A DNA stretch of 10,765 bases from an uncultured Clostridia bacterium (GTDB taxonomy: Bacteria; Bacillota; Clostridia; UMGS1883): assembly GCA_947624455.1 (NCBI GenBank), contig CANQKL010000048.1, forward strand, positions 1-10,765, in the 5' to 3' direction. Positions 1-6,796 of this stretch are shown here, one piece after another. A program made the position numbers and the translations under genes. The notes below the pieces were generated by a model. It did not search any database. It saw only the letters and a list, made by a program, of their open reading frames with translations, and was not told the origin of the DNA. Numbering within the stretch: position 1 is the stretch's first letter; each line of letters begins with the position of its first letter.

Positions 1-1
1 C

Positions 2-735
2 GCCGGTGGCAGCGCTCGGATCGCCGCGTGCAGCGCTATGGGTTCGGTTTTATACAACGCCGCGCTGGCGGGCGGACTGCTGACCCTGCTTTCCCCCACA
101 AAGGGACTGGGAAGAAGAGACCTCTGCCGCAGGCTCTGCTTTTTCCTGCTGGCGGCCTGCATGATAGCCCTTTCGGTAACTAAGACCGGAACCCTCGGCG
201 TGGGCCTCGGCGTGGTGCTGCTCTGCCTTTTCGCCGTTTACGCCCTGACCAGCGCGGCCGACATGGGTTCCGCTCCCGCTGAAACGGAAAACGTCCGGCC
301 CGAACTGATAATTGTGGGCCTGCTGGTGGGCGCGCTGGCCCTGTACTAGGCTCGGGCTTTATCGTGGACAACGGCATCCTCCTGGCTAACCGGCTGGGGC
401 TGCCTCAGAGGCTGGTGGCCCTGACCTTCATATCCCTGGGTACGGCTGTACCCGACGTGGCAGCGGCCCTCTGCGCCGTGGCGAGAAAACAGCCCACGCT
501 GGCCCTGGGCAATATAGTGGGCGCTAACATCATCAATCTCCTTTTGGTGGTGGGCATACCCTCCATAGTGGCCCCTATGGAGGCCGAACCGGCGCTGCTG
601 AGGGACGCTGCCGCCGCCTGCGCCGCTATGCTGCTCCTGACGGTTCCGCCAGTTTTCACCGGCAGGACCCGTCGCTGGCAGGGGGTAGCTTTGCTCCTGC
701 TGCTGGGGGGCTGCCTGGTCATAAATTTTATATAA
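2..735 (+). pseudogene. CaCA-family Na+/Ca2+ antiporter, 5'-partial and frameshifted
   Basis: This is the C-terminal part of a cation/Ca2+ exchanger membrane protein, which moves Ca2+ across the cytoplasmic membrane in exchange for Na+ or H+. Frame 2 is open from the window edge to a TAG at 347-349 and includes the end of the first alpha-repeat (AMGSVLYNAAL, then a hydrophobic run ending LLSP). Several hydrophobic helices follow. The second alpha-repeat lies in frame 1, from about 346 to 735: GSGFIVDNGILLANRLG, then GTAVPD, then LALGNIVGANIINLLLVVG. The GTxxPD and GNxxGxNxxN motifs are the family's ion-binding signatures. Joining the frames at 346-349 gives an uninterrupted ...ALALY-L-GSGFIVDNG..., as if one C had been lost from a CC pair. 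The ATG at 38 and GTG at 364 are therefore unlikely to be real starts. The cause is either a genuine inactivating deletion or a sequencing error. No slippery heptamer is visible, so programmed frameshifting is unlikely. The family call is strong; the gene's functional state is open. Confidence 0.83.
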
Positions 736-751
736 TTTTCCTTAAAACCCC

Positions 752-780
752 TTGACAAACATTTGAATTAGTGGTACAGT
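752..780 (+). promoter_or_regulatory. Sigma-A promoter of htpG
   Basis: A perfect -35 TTGACA (752-757) is followed by a 17-bp spacer and TACAGT (775-780), a 4/6 match to the -10 consensus. The predicted transcription start is near 787, inside the left arm of the CIRCE operator. That is the usual arrangement for HrcA-repressed genes. There is no sign of a sigma-B or CtsR site. Confidence 0.8.
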
Positions 781-815
781 ATTGTTAGCACTCGACGAGC
801 GAGAGTGCTAACAAT
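781..815 (+). promoter_or_regulatory. CIRCE operator (HrcA binding site)
   Basis: TTAGCACTC (785-793), a 9-nt spacer (794-802) and GAGTGCTAA (803-811) match the CIRCE consensus in every arm position and in spacing. The dyad extends outward to 13-bp arms (781-793 and 803-815). CIRCE is bound by the heat-shock repressor HrcA and classically controls groESL and hrcA-grpE-dnaK. Here it overlaps the predicted start site of htpG, so heat-inducible, HrcA-repressed transcription of htpG is expected. The hrcA gene is not in the window. Confidence 0.96.
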
Positions 816-848
816 TTTTGATTATAATACAAAAGGAGATATAAGGTT

Positions 849-2738
849 ATGAGAAAAAAACAATTCAAGGCCGAGTCACAGAAGCTTCTGGACATGATGA
901 TCAACTCCATTTACACCCACAAGGAAATATTCCTCAGAGAGATCATCTCCAATTCCTCCGACGCCATAGACAAGCTCTGCTACACGGCAATGAACGCGGG
1001 CGACACCTCTATCAGCCGGAGCGACAGACGTATTCACATCCACGCCGACAAGGAAAACCGCACCCTGACCGTCAGCGACAACGGTATTGGCATGGATCAG
1101 GAGGATCTGGAAAACAACCTTGGCGTAATCGCCCGCAGCGGCTCCCTCAATTTTAAGAAGGACGCCGGTGAAAGCGAGGATATGGACATAATCGGCCAGT
1201 TCGGCGTCGGCTTTTACAGCGCCTTTATGGTGGCCGACGAGGTGAGCGTCATCACCCGCAAGTACGGCGGCGACGGGGCCTGGATGTGGAAAAGCGCCGG
1301 CGCCGACGGCTACACTGTCGAACCCACCGCCAAGGAGGAAGTGGGTACCGACATCATTATCCATATTAAGCCCGACGGCGAGGAGGAGAGTTACAGCGAG
1401 TATCTTGAAACTTACCGTCTGCGCAATCTGATCAAAAAATATTCCGACTACATCCGCTATCCCATCGTGCTGGACGCTGAAAAGACCCGCAAGGTGGACG
1501 TGCCTGACAGCGACGAGCCTAAGTACGAGACATATATAGAGGAAGAGACTGTCAACAGCATGATCCCATTATGGCAGCGGAATAAGGACGAGGTCACTCA
1601 GGAGGAGCTTAACGAGTTTTACAAGGACAAGTTCTTCGACATGAAAGATCCGGCCCTTACCATCCGCGTGGACGTGGACGGCAGCATCAGCTACAAGGCC
1701 CTGCTTTTCATCCCCTCCGCCACGCCCATGGGCTATTACACCAAAGAGTATCAGAAGGGGCTGGAGCTGTACAGCAGCGGAGTAATGATAATGGAACGCT
1801 GCGAGGACCTCATCCCCGAGCATTTCCGGTTCGTAAAGGGAGTGGTGGATTCCAGGGATCTGTCCCTCAACATCTCCCGCGAGCTTTTGCAGCACAACCG
1901 CCAGCTCAGAACCATCGCCGCCAACATCGAAAAGAAAATACGTCAGGAGCTGAAAAAGCTCCAGGACAACGAGCGTGAAAAATACGAAAAGTTTTGGGAG
2001 AGCTTCGGCCTTCAGCTCAAGTACGGCATAGTCAGCGAGTACGGGGCCAACCGGGACGTACTCAAGGATCTGCTCATGTACTATTCCTCCCGGGAAAACA
2101 AGCTCCAAAGCCTTAAAGAGTACGTGGAGCAAATGCCCGAGGAGCAGAAGTACATTTACTTCGCCGTGGGCGAGAGCGTTTCCATGTTAGACAACCTTCC
2201 CCAGGCCGAGCAGCTCAAGGACAAGGGCTGGTCCATTCTGTACATGACCGACGAGGTGGACGAGTTTGTAGTCAATATGCTGGGCGAGTACGAGGGCAAG
2301 CAGTTCAAGAGCGTCAACGACAAGGATCTGGGCGTCGAGGACGAGGAAGAAAAGAAGGACACCGAGCTCAAGGAGGAGGAGAACAAGGTAATGCTGGACT
2401 ACCTCCGGGACTGCCTGGACGGGAAGGTGACCGCCGTGCGCCTGTCCCACAAGCTCAAGAGCCACCCCGTCTGCCTGACCGCCGACGGCGAGGTGAGCCT
2501 GGAAATGGAAAAGTATTTCTCCACCATCCCCGGCGACGGCCCGGATATCAAGGCCCAGCGGGTGCTGGAGCTGAACCCCACCCACAAGGCTTTTTATATG
2601 CTGCTGGACGCCTGGCAGCTTGACAAGGACCGCTGCGCCCGCCTGGGTGAGCTGCTTTACGACCAGGCCCTGCTCATCGCCGGACTCAAGGTGGAAAACC
2701 CCGCCCGTCTTACCGAGCTGATGTGGGAAATGCTGTAA
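849..2738 (+). CDS. htpG: Molecular chaperone HtpG (bacterial Hsp90)
   Basis: This is a cytosolic ATP-dependent homodimeric chaperone that remodels late-folding or stress-damaged clients, often together with DnaK. It has 629 residues, close to E. coli HtpG (624). The N-terminal GHKL ATPase domain (about 1-225) shows the N-box FLREIISNSSDAIDKL with catalytic Glu31 and Asn35. It also has the nucleotide-binding DNGIGM (77-82) and the glycine-rich lid-side motif GQFGVGFYS (116-124). The middle domain (about 230-490) contains NISRELLQ, whose Arg344 matches the ATP-contacting arginine of Hsp90s. An acidic/lysine-rich linker (about 493-513) leads to the C-terminal dimerisation domain, with NPTHKAFYMLL near the end. 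There is no MEEVD tail, as expected for a bacterial protein. The ATG at 849 has AGGAG at 834-838, 10 nt upstream. The perfect CIRCE and promoter upstream predict HrcA control. sbcD starts 19 bp downstream with no terminator between. Confidence 0.98.
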   Translation: MRKKQFKAESQKLLDMMINSIYTHKEIFLREIISNSSDAIDKLCYTAMNAGDTSISRSDRRIHIHADKENRTLTVSDNGIGMDQEDLENNLGVIARSGSLNFKKDAGESEDMDIIGQFGVGFYSAFMVADEVSVITRKYGGDGAWMWKSAGADGYTVEPTAKEEVGTDIIIHIKPDGEEESYSEYLETYRLRNLIKKYSDYIRYPIVLDAEKTRKVDVPDSDEPKYETYIEEETVNSMIPLWQRNKDEVTQEELNEFYKDKFFDMKDPALTIRVDVDGSISYKALLFIPSATPMGYYTKEYQKGLELYSSGVMIMERCEDLIPEHFRFVKGVVDSRDLSLNISRELLQHNRQLRTIAANIEKKIRQELKKLQDNEREKYEKFWESFGLQLKYGIVSEYGANRDVLKDLLMYYSSRENKLQSLKEYVEQMPEEQKYIYFAVGESVSMLDNLPQAEQLKDKGWSILYMTDEVDEFVVNMLGEYEGKQFKSVNDKDLGVEDEEEKKDTELKEEENKVMLDYLRDCLDGKVTAVRLSHKLKSHPVCLTADGEVSLEMEKYFSTIPGDGPDIKAQRVLELNPTHKAFYMLLDAWQLDKDRCARLGELLYDQALLIAGLKVENPARLTELMWEML

Positions 2739-2757
2739 ACCAAAACGGAGAAGGAAA

Positions 2758-3891
2758 ATGAAAATAGTTCACCTGTCCGACCTCCATCTGGGCAAACGGG
2801 TCAACGAGTTTTCCATGCTGGAGGATCAGGAATACATTCTCTCAAAAATAATTGAAGTCATCGACGGCGAACGGCCCGAGGCCGTGGTCGTGGCCGGTGA
2901 CGTGTACGACAAGTCCGTGCCGCCCGCCGAGGCGGTACGGCTTTTCGACGATTTTCTTGTCCGGCTGGCTCAGCGCGGACTCCAGGTCTTTATCGTCAGC
3001 GGCAACCATGACAGCGCCGAACGGCTGGCCTTTGGCTCCCGGCTCATGGAGAGCAGCGGCGTTCGGCTGGCCCCGGTCTATGACGGGAACGCCGAGAGCG
3101 TGACCTTGGAGGACGAGTACGGGCCGGTCTGTTTTTATATGCTGCCCTTTGTCCGACCGGCGGCTGTCCGGGCCATATTGGGGGATGAGGAGATACAAAG
3201 CTGCGACGGCGCGGTGAGGGCCGCCGTCTCCCGCATGGCTCCCGACCCGTCGGCGCGCAACGTCCTTGTGACACATCAGTTCGTGACCGGCGCGGCGGTG
3301 AGCGAGTCCGAGGACGCCAGCGTGGGCGTGCTGGACAGCGTGGACGTTTCGGCCTTTGAACCCTTTGACTACGTGGCTCTGGGCCACATCCACGGGCCTC
3401 AGTGGGTAGGGAGGGAAACTGTCCGGTACAGCGGCTCGCCCCTGAAATACTCCTTTTCGGAAAAGGATCAGGAAAAGTCCGTGACCGTGGCGGAGCTTGG
3501 CCCCAAGGGCAGCGTAAAGACGCGAACCGTCCCCCTGACCCCGCTCAGGGAGCTGAGGGAGATACGCGGCACCTACGCGGAGCTGACGCTGCGCGAAAAT
3601 TACCAGGGTACGGCGGTGGAGGATTACCTGCGGGCCGTCCTCACCGACGAGGAGGACGTTCCCGACGCCATGGGGCGGCTGCGGGCCGTCTATCCCAATT
3701 TGATGAAGCTGGATTACGACAATACCCGAACCGCCGCCGCGGCCTTCACCGCCGCCGCTCAGGTTCGCGGCAGGAACGGGGAGGAGCTGCTTTTGGAGCT
3801 TTACGAAAAGCAGAACGGCCGTCCCATGAACGGCGAGCAGCTAAGCTATGCGCGTCAGCTTTTTAAGCGGCTAAAGGAGGCGGAGGAATGA
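2758..3891 (+). CDS. sbcD: Exonuclease subunit SbcD (Mre11 family)
   Basis: This is the nuclease subunit of the SbcCD complex. With the SbcC ATPase it opens hairpins and processes double-strand ends and protein-blocked ends in a Mn2+-dependent way. Its 377 residues are near the usual length of about 390-400. The N-terminal calcineurin-like phosphoesterase domain carries the metal ligands in order: DLH (8-10), GDVYD (47-51), GNHD (82-85), TH (172-173) and GHIH (209-212). YSGSPLKYSFSE follows, a conserved SbcD/Mre11 signature. The C-terminal capping and SbcC-binding part covers roughly 270-377. The start is supported by GGAG at 2747-2750, 7 nt before the ATG. It follows htpG by 19 bp and its stop overlaps the sbcC start (ATGA), so translational coupling with sbcC is likely. 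No separate promoter is visible in the short gap before it. Confidence 0.97.
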   Translation: MKIVHLSDLHLGKRVNEFSMLEDQEYILSKIIEVIDGERPEAVVVAGDVYDKSVPPAEAVRLFDDFLVRLAQRGLQVFIVSGNHDSAERLAFGSRLMESSGVRLAPVYDGNAESVTLEDEYGPVCFYMLPFVRPAAVRAILGDEEIQSCDGAVRAAVSRMAPDPSARNVLVTHQFVTGAAVSESEDASVGVLDSVDVSAFEPFDYVALGHIHGPQWVGRETVRYSGSPLKYSFSEKDQEKSVTVAELGPKGSVKTRTVPLTPLRELREIRGTYAELTLRENYQGTAVEDYLRAVLTDEEDVPDAMGRLRAVYPNLMKLDYDNTRTAAAAFTAAAQVRGRNGEELLLELYEKQNGRPMNGEQLSYARQLFKRLKEAEE

Positions 3892-6653
3892 GACCGTTAA
3901 AACTTGTGATGTCCGCCTTCGGCCCCTACGCCGGCAGGCAGGAGCTGGAGCTGGATCGGCTTGGGGAGCGTGGGATATATCTGATAACCGGCGACACCGG
4001 CACGGGCAAGACCACGATCTTCGACGGGATAACCTTCGCCCTTTACGGCGCGCCCAGCGGCAGCGTTCGGGACTCCTCCATGCTCCGCTGTAAGTACGCC
4101 GACCCGGCCGCGCCCACCTATGCGGAGCTGACCTTCGCCTACGGCGGCAGGGAATACACCGTCAGCCGCGGCCCAGAATACCAGCGGCCCAAGAGCCGGG
4201 GCAGCGGCGTCACCCTCCAAAACGCCTGGGCGGAGCTGAAGCTCCCCGACGGCAGGGTGGAAACTGGGGTCGCCGAGGTCAACCGGCGGATAGAGGAGAT
4301 ACTGGGGGTCGGCAGGGAGCAGTTCTCCCAAATCGCCATGATAGCCCAGGGGGATTTTCTCAAGCTGCTGCTGGCTGATACCAGGGAGCGGCAGAGCATA
4401 TTCCGCCAAATATTCGGCACCGACATCTATCGGCGCTTCCAGGACGAAATAAGGGCCGAGCTGACCCAGCTGGAGCGGGACATGGCGGCGGGCAGGGCCA
4501 ACCTGGCCCAGTCCATGGACGGGATACTGACCGACCCCGCCAGCGAACTGACGGCTCCGTTGGAGCAGGCCCGCTCCGCCCGTCAGACCGGGGACGTGCT
4601 TCGGCTGCTGACCGACCTGACCGGGGAGGACAGCGAAAGGACGGAGCGCATGATGGCTGAGATAAACGAGATTCAGGATAGGATCACCCAGTTGGCCGGG
4701 GCCGTGGCCCGGGGCGAGGAGCAGGCCCGAACCCGTCGGGAGCTGGAAGCCGCCCGGGAGGAGCTTGCGGGCAGAAAGACCGAGCTGGCGGCCTTGAGCG
4801 GGGAGCTGGCGATGGAAAAGGCCCGGCTGCCACAGGGAGAGGCCCTTGAAAGGGAGGCCGCCCGGCTGGAGGAAAGGCTTCGGGACTATGACCGGCTGGA
4901 GGAGGAAACGGCCCTCCTGGCGGATATGGAGCTTCGCCGGAGCCGGGAGCGGAGGGCGGCGGAGGAGGACGGCCGCGCTCTCGAGCGGCTGACCGGTGAG
5001 ATACGCAGGCTCAAGGAGGAGCTGGCCCAGTTGGAAAAGGCCGGTGAAAACGCCGCCGCCATCCTCCGTGAAAAGGAGGCCGCCGAGGCCAGATACGGGG
5101 AGCTGGGCCGCCTTGCCCGGGAGCTGGAGGCTTTGAGGTCGCTCCGCCGGGAGCTGGAAGCGGCTCGGGAGTCCTATATCGAAGGGGCCGACGAGGCGGA
5201 CAGCCTTAGAGAGCTTGCGGCGGAGAAACGCCGGGCCTTCAACAGCGAACAGGCGGGCATTATGGCCGAGGAGCTTAAAGAGGGCAGCCCCTGCCCGGTC
5301 TGCGGCTCCGCCGTCCACCCCCGCAAGGCCCGCAAGTCCGCCGCCGCTCCAACTCAGGCCCAGGTTGAGGAGGCGGAAAATTCCGCCGCCCAGGCCCAGG
5401 CCGCGGCTAACCGTCTCAGCGCCCAGGCCGCCGCCCTTGGGGGCAGGGCCGAGGCCACGGCCCAGGCCGTGAGCCAGCGCATGGCCTCCCTTTTGGGTCA
5501 GGGCGCGTCCGAGGAGGAGGCGGAAAAAAGGCTCCCCCTCCTTATGACCGGCGAGGCTCAAGGCATAGCCGGTCTTGAGGAAAAGCTCCTCGGCGAAAGG
5601 GAGCGGGAGCGGAGAAAGGCCGAGCTGACCGCCAGCCTTCCCAAAAAGGAGGAGGAGCTGACCGCCCTGACAGACAATGCCGCTAAACGGCGTGAGGCTC
5701 TGTCGTCCCTCCAGGCCCTGACGGAGGAAAAGAAAAAGCGGCTGGAGGAGCTGCGCTCCGGGCTGGAATTTCCGGATCGGGAAGGGGCCAAGGCCCGTAA
5801 AGACCGGTTGGAGGCCGAAGCTCTGGCCATAAAAAACGGCGTTGAAAGGGCCGAAAGGGCTTACGCCGCCGCTGACAGGGCCGCCGAGGCCCTTGGGGCC
5901 AGGATAGGCCAGTTGGAAAGTCTGCTGAGCGAGGCGGAGCCAACGGACCTTTCGGCCCTGGAGGCCCTTCGTCAGGAGCTGACCGGCCAAAGGAACAGCT
6001 TTTCCCAGGAAAGGGAGAATGTAGTTCACCGGCTGGCCGTGAACAGAGCGGCCCTGACCGCCATCAGCGCGGGAGCCGGAGCGGTCATGGAGCTGGAGGA
6101 ACGCTACACCTGGCTCAAGCCCCTGACCGACACGGTCAACGGCTCTTTGGCGGGCAGGGAAAAGATCATGCTCGAGACTTATGTGCAGACGGCCTACTTT
6201 GACAGGATCGTGAGCCGAGCCAACGTCCATTTGATGCGTATGTCCGCCGGCAGGTACGACCTTGCCAGGCGGGAAACGCCCCAGAGCCGCCGGGGCCAGA
6301 GCGGACTGGAGCTGGACGTTGTGGATCACTACAACGCCAGCGTGCGCAGCGTCCGAACTCTGTCCGGCGGCGAGTCCTTCATCGCCTCCCTGGCTTTGGC
6401 CCTGGGACTTTCAGAGGAAATACAGGCCGGAGCCGGAGGAATAAAGCTGGATACCATGTTTGTGGACGAGGGCTTTGGCTCCCTGGACGAGGAAACCCTG
6501 GCCCAGGCCATGAAGGCCCTGCGTTCCCTGACCGGGGACAGTCGGCTCGTGGGCATAATTTCCCATGTTTCCGAGCTTAAGCAGGAAATAGGCCGCCAGA
6601 TATTGGTGACAAGGGACCGCTCCGGCTCCAGCAGGGCCGAGATCATAGTCTGA
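3888..6653 (+). CDS. sbcC: Exonuclease subunit SbcC (Rad50-type SMC-like ATPase)
   Basis: This is the ATPase and DNA-tethering subunit of SbcCD. Its 921 residues make it shorter than E. coli SbcC (1048), with the shortening most likely in the coiled coil. The N-terminal ATPase lobe has a Walker A GDTGTGKTT (35-43, Lys41) and a Q-loop FSQIAMIAQGDF (Gln154). Two long, charged, Ala/Glu/Arg-rich coiled-coil arms (about 180-460 and 480-790) flank a zinc hook CPVCG with Cys469 and Cys472. The C-terminal lobe has the ABC signature LSGGES (825-830), Walker B MFVDEGFGSLD (Asp860, Glu861) and the H-loop His893 in GIISHVSEL. All ATPase and hook residues are present, so the protein should be functional. 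The start ATG overlaps the sbcD stop and has a near-consensus AAGGAGG at 3874-3880, 7 nt upstream. The high purine and GC content of the coiled-coil region creates long spurious antisense frames. No terminator is obvious after its stop. Confidence 0.97.
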   Translation: MRPLKLVMSAFGPYAGRQELELDRLGERGIYLITGDTGTGKTTIFDGITFALYGAPSGSVRDSSMLRCKYADPAAPTYAELTFAYGGREYTVSRGPEYQRPKSRGSGVTLQNAWAELKLPDGRVETGVAEVNRRIEEILGVGREQFSQIAMIAQGDFLKLLLADTRERQSIFRQIFGTDIYRRFQDEIRAELTQLERDMAAGRANLAQSMDGILTDPASELTAPLEQARSARQTGDVLRLLTDLTGEDSERTERMMAEINEIQDRITQLAGAVARGEEQARTRRELEAAREELAGRKTELAALSGELAMEKARLPQGEALEREAARLEERLRDYDRLEEETALLADMELRRSRERRAAEEDGRALERLTGEIRRLKEELAQLEKAGENAAAILREKEAAEARYGELGRLARELEALRSLRRELEAARESYIEGADEADSLRELAAEKRRAFNSEQAGIMAEELKEGSPCPVCGSAVHPRKARKSAAAPTQAQVEEAENSAAQAQAAANRLSAQAAALGGRAEATAQAVSQRMASLLGQGASEEEAEKRLPLLMTGEAQGIAGLEEKLLGERERERRKAELTASLPKKEEELTALTDNAAKRREALSSLQALTEEKKKRLEELRSGLEFPDREGAKARKDRLEAEALAIKNGVERAERAYAAADRAAEALGARIGQLESLLSEAEPTDLSALEALRQELTGQRNSFSQERENVVHRLAVNRAALTAISAGAGAVMELEERYTWLKPLTDTVNGSLAGREKIMLETYVQTAYFDRIVSRANVHLMRMSAGRYDLARRETPQSRRGQSGLELDVVDHYNASVRSVRTLSGGESFIASLALALGLSEEIQAGAGGIKLDTMFVDEGFGSLDEETLAQAMKALRSLTGDSRLVGIISHVSELKQEIGRQILVTRDRSGSSRAEIIV

Positions 6654-6681
6654 CGAGGCCCCGAAGCCCGCGCCAGCAATT

Positions 6682-6719
6682 AATGTCTAATTAGTACATT
6701 TTGAACTAATTCTTACATT
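6682..6719 (+). promoter_or_regulatory. Imperfect long dyad upstream of the GH43 promoter (candidate operator)
   Basis: Inner arms AATTAGT (6689-6695) and ACTAATT (6705-6711) are separated by 9 nt. Outer arms AATGT (6682-6686) and ACATT (6715-6719) add a second layer, giving a roughly 38-bp imperfect palindrome. Its right edge reaches the -35 box at 6718. It is very AT-rich and has no T-tract after it, so it is unlikely to be the sbcC terminator. The position suits an activator or repressor site for the downstream secreted hydrolase. No known consensus was recognised. Confidence 0.45.
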
Positions 6720-6746
6720 GAAAACAAGAAATTTTTGTGATATAAT
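6718..6746 (+). promoter_or_regulatory. Sigma-A promoter with extended -10, upstream of the GH43 gene
   Basis: TTGAAA (6718-6723), a 17-bp spacer and a perfect TATAAT (6741-6746) form a strong promoter. TG at 6738-6739 makes it an extended -10. The predicted start is near 6753, giving a leader of about 44 nt to the ATG at 6797. It makes the hydrolase gene a transcription unit separate from sbcDC. Confidence 0.85.
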
Positions 6747-6754
6747 AATGTATA

Positions 6755-6769
6755 ACAATAATTTATTGT
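6755..6769 (+). promoter_or_regulatory. Perfect 15-bp palindrome at the predicted start site (candidate repressor operator)
   Basis: ACAATAATTTATTGT has seven perfectly paired positions on each side of a single central T. It begins about 2 nt after the predicted transcription start of the hydrolase gene, a classic place for a repressor site. It could also form only a weak, AT-rich hairpin in the leader RNA. It does not match CIRCE, and I recognise no regulator family for it. AT-rich DNA makes chance palindromes more likely, which limits confidence. Confidence 0.5.
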
Positions 6770-6796
6770 AATCAAAGCAGGAAAGGAAATGATAAA

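Noticed and set aside
338..360. Programmed ribosomal frameshift in the antiporter
   Set aside because: There is no slippery heptamer (CTG TAC TAG context), no clear stimulatory stem-loop and no family precedent. A one-base loss or a sequencing error is simpler.
823..828. Perfect TATAAT just before the htpG RBS as a second promoter
   Set aside because: It has no -35 at 16-18 bp upstream, where CIRCE arm sequence lies. A start from it would fall on the RBS. The TTGACA promoter at 752-780 fits better.
3897..6329. Long (810-codon) open frame on the minus strand inside sbcC
   Set aside because: It is antisense to a gene with all the SbcC motifs. The translation is Leu/Gly/Pro-rich with no recognisable domain, and GC-biased codons explain the lack of stops.
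6654..6681. GC-rich stretch after sbcC as an intrinsic terminator
   Set aside because: Only a 3-bp GGC/GCC stem can be drawn and no T-tract follows.
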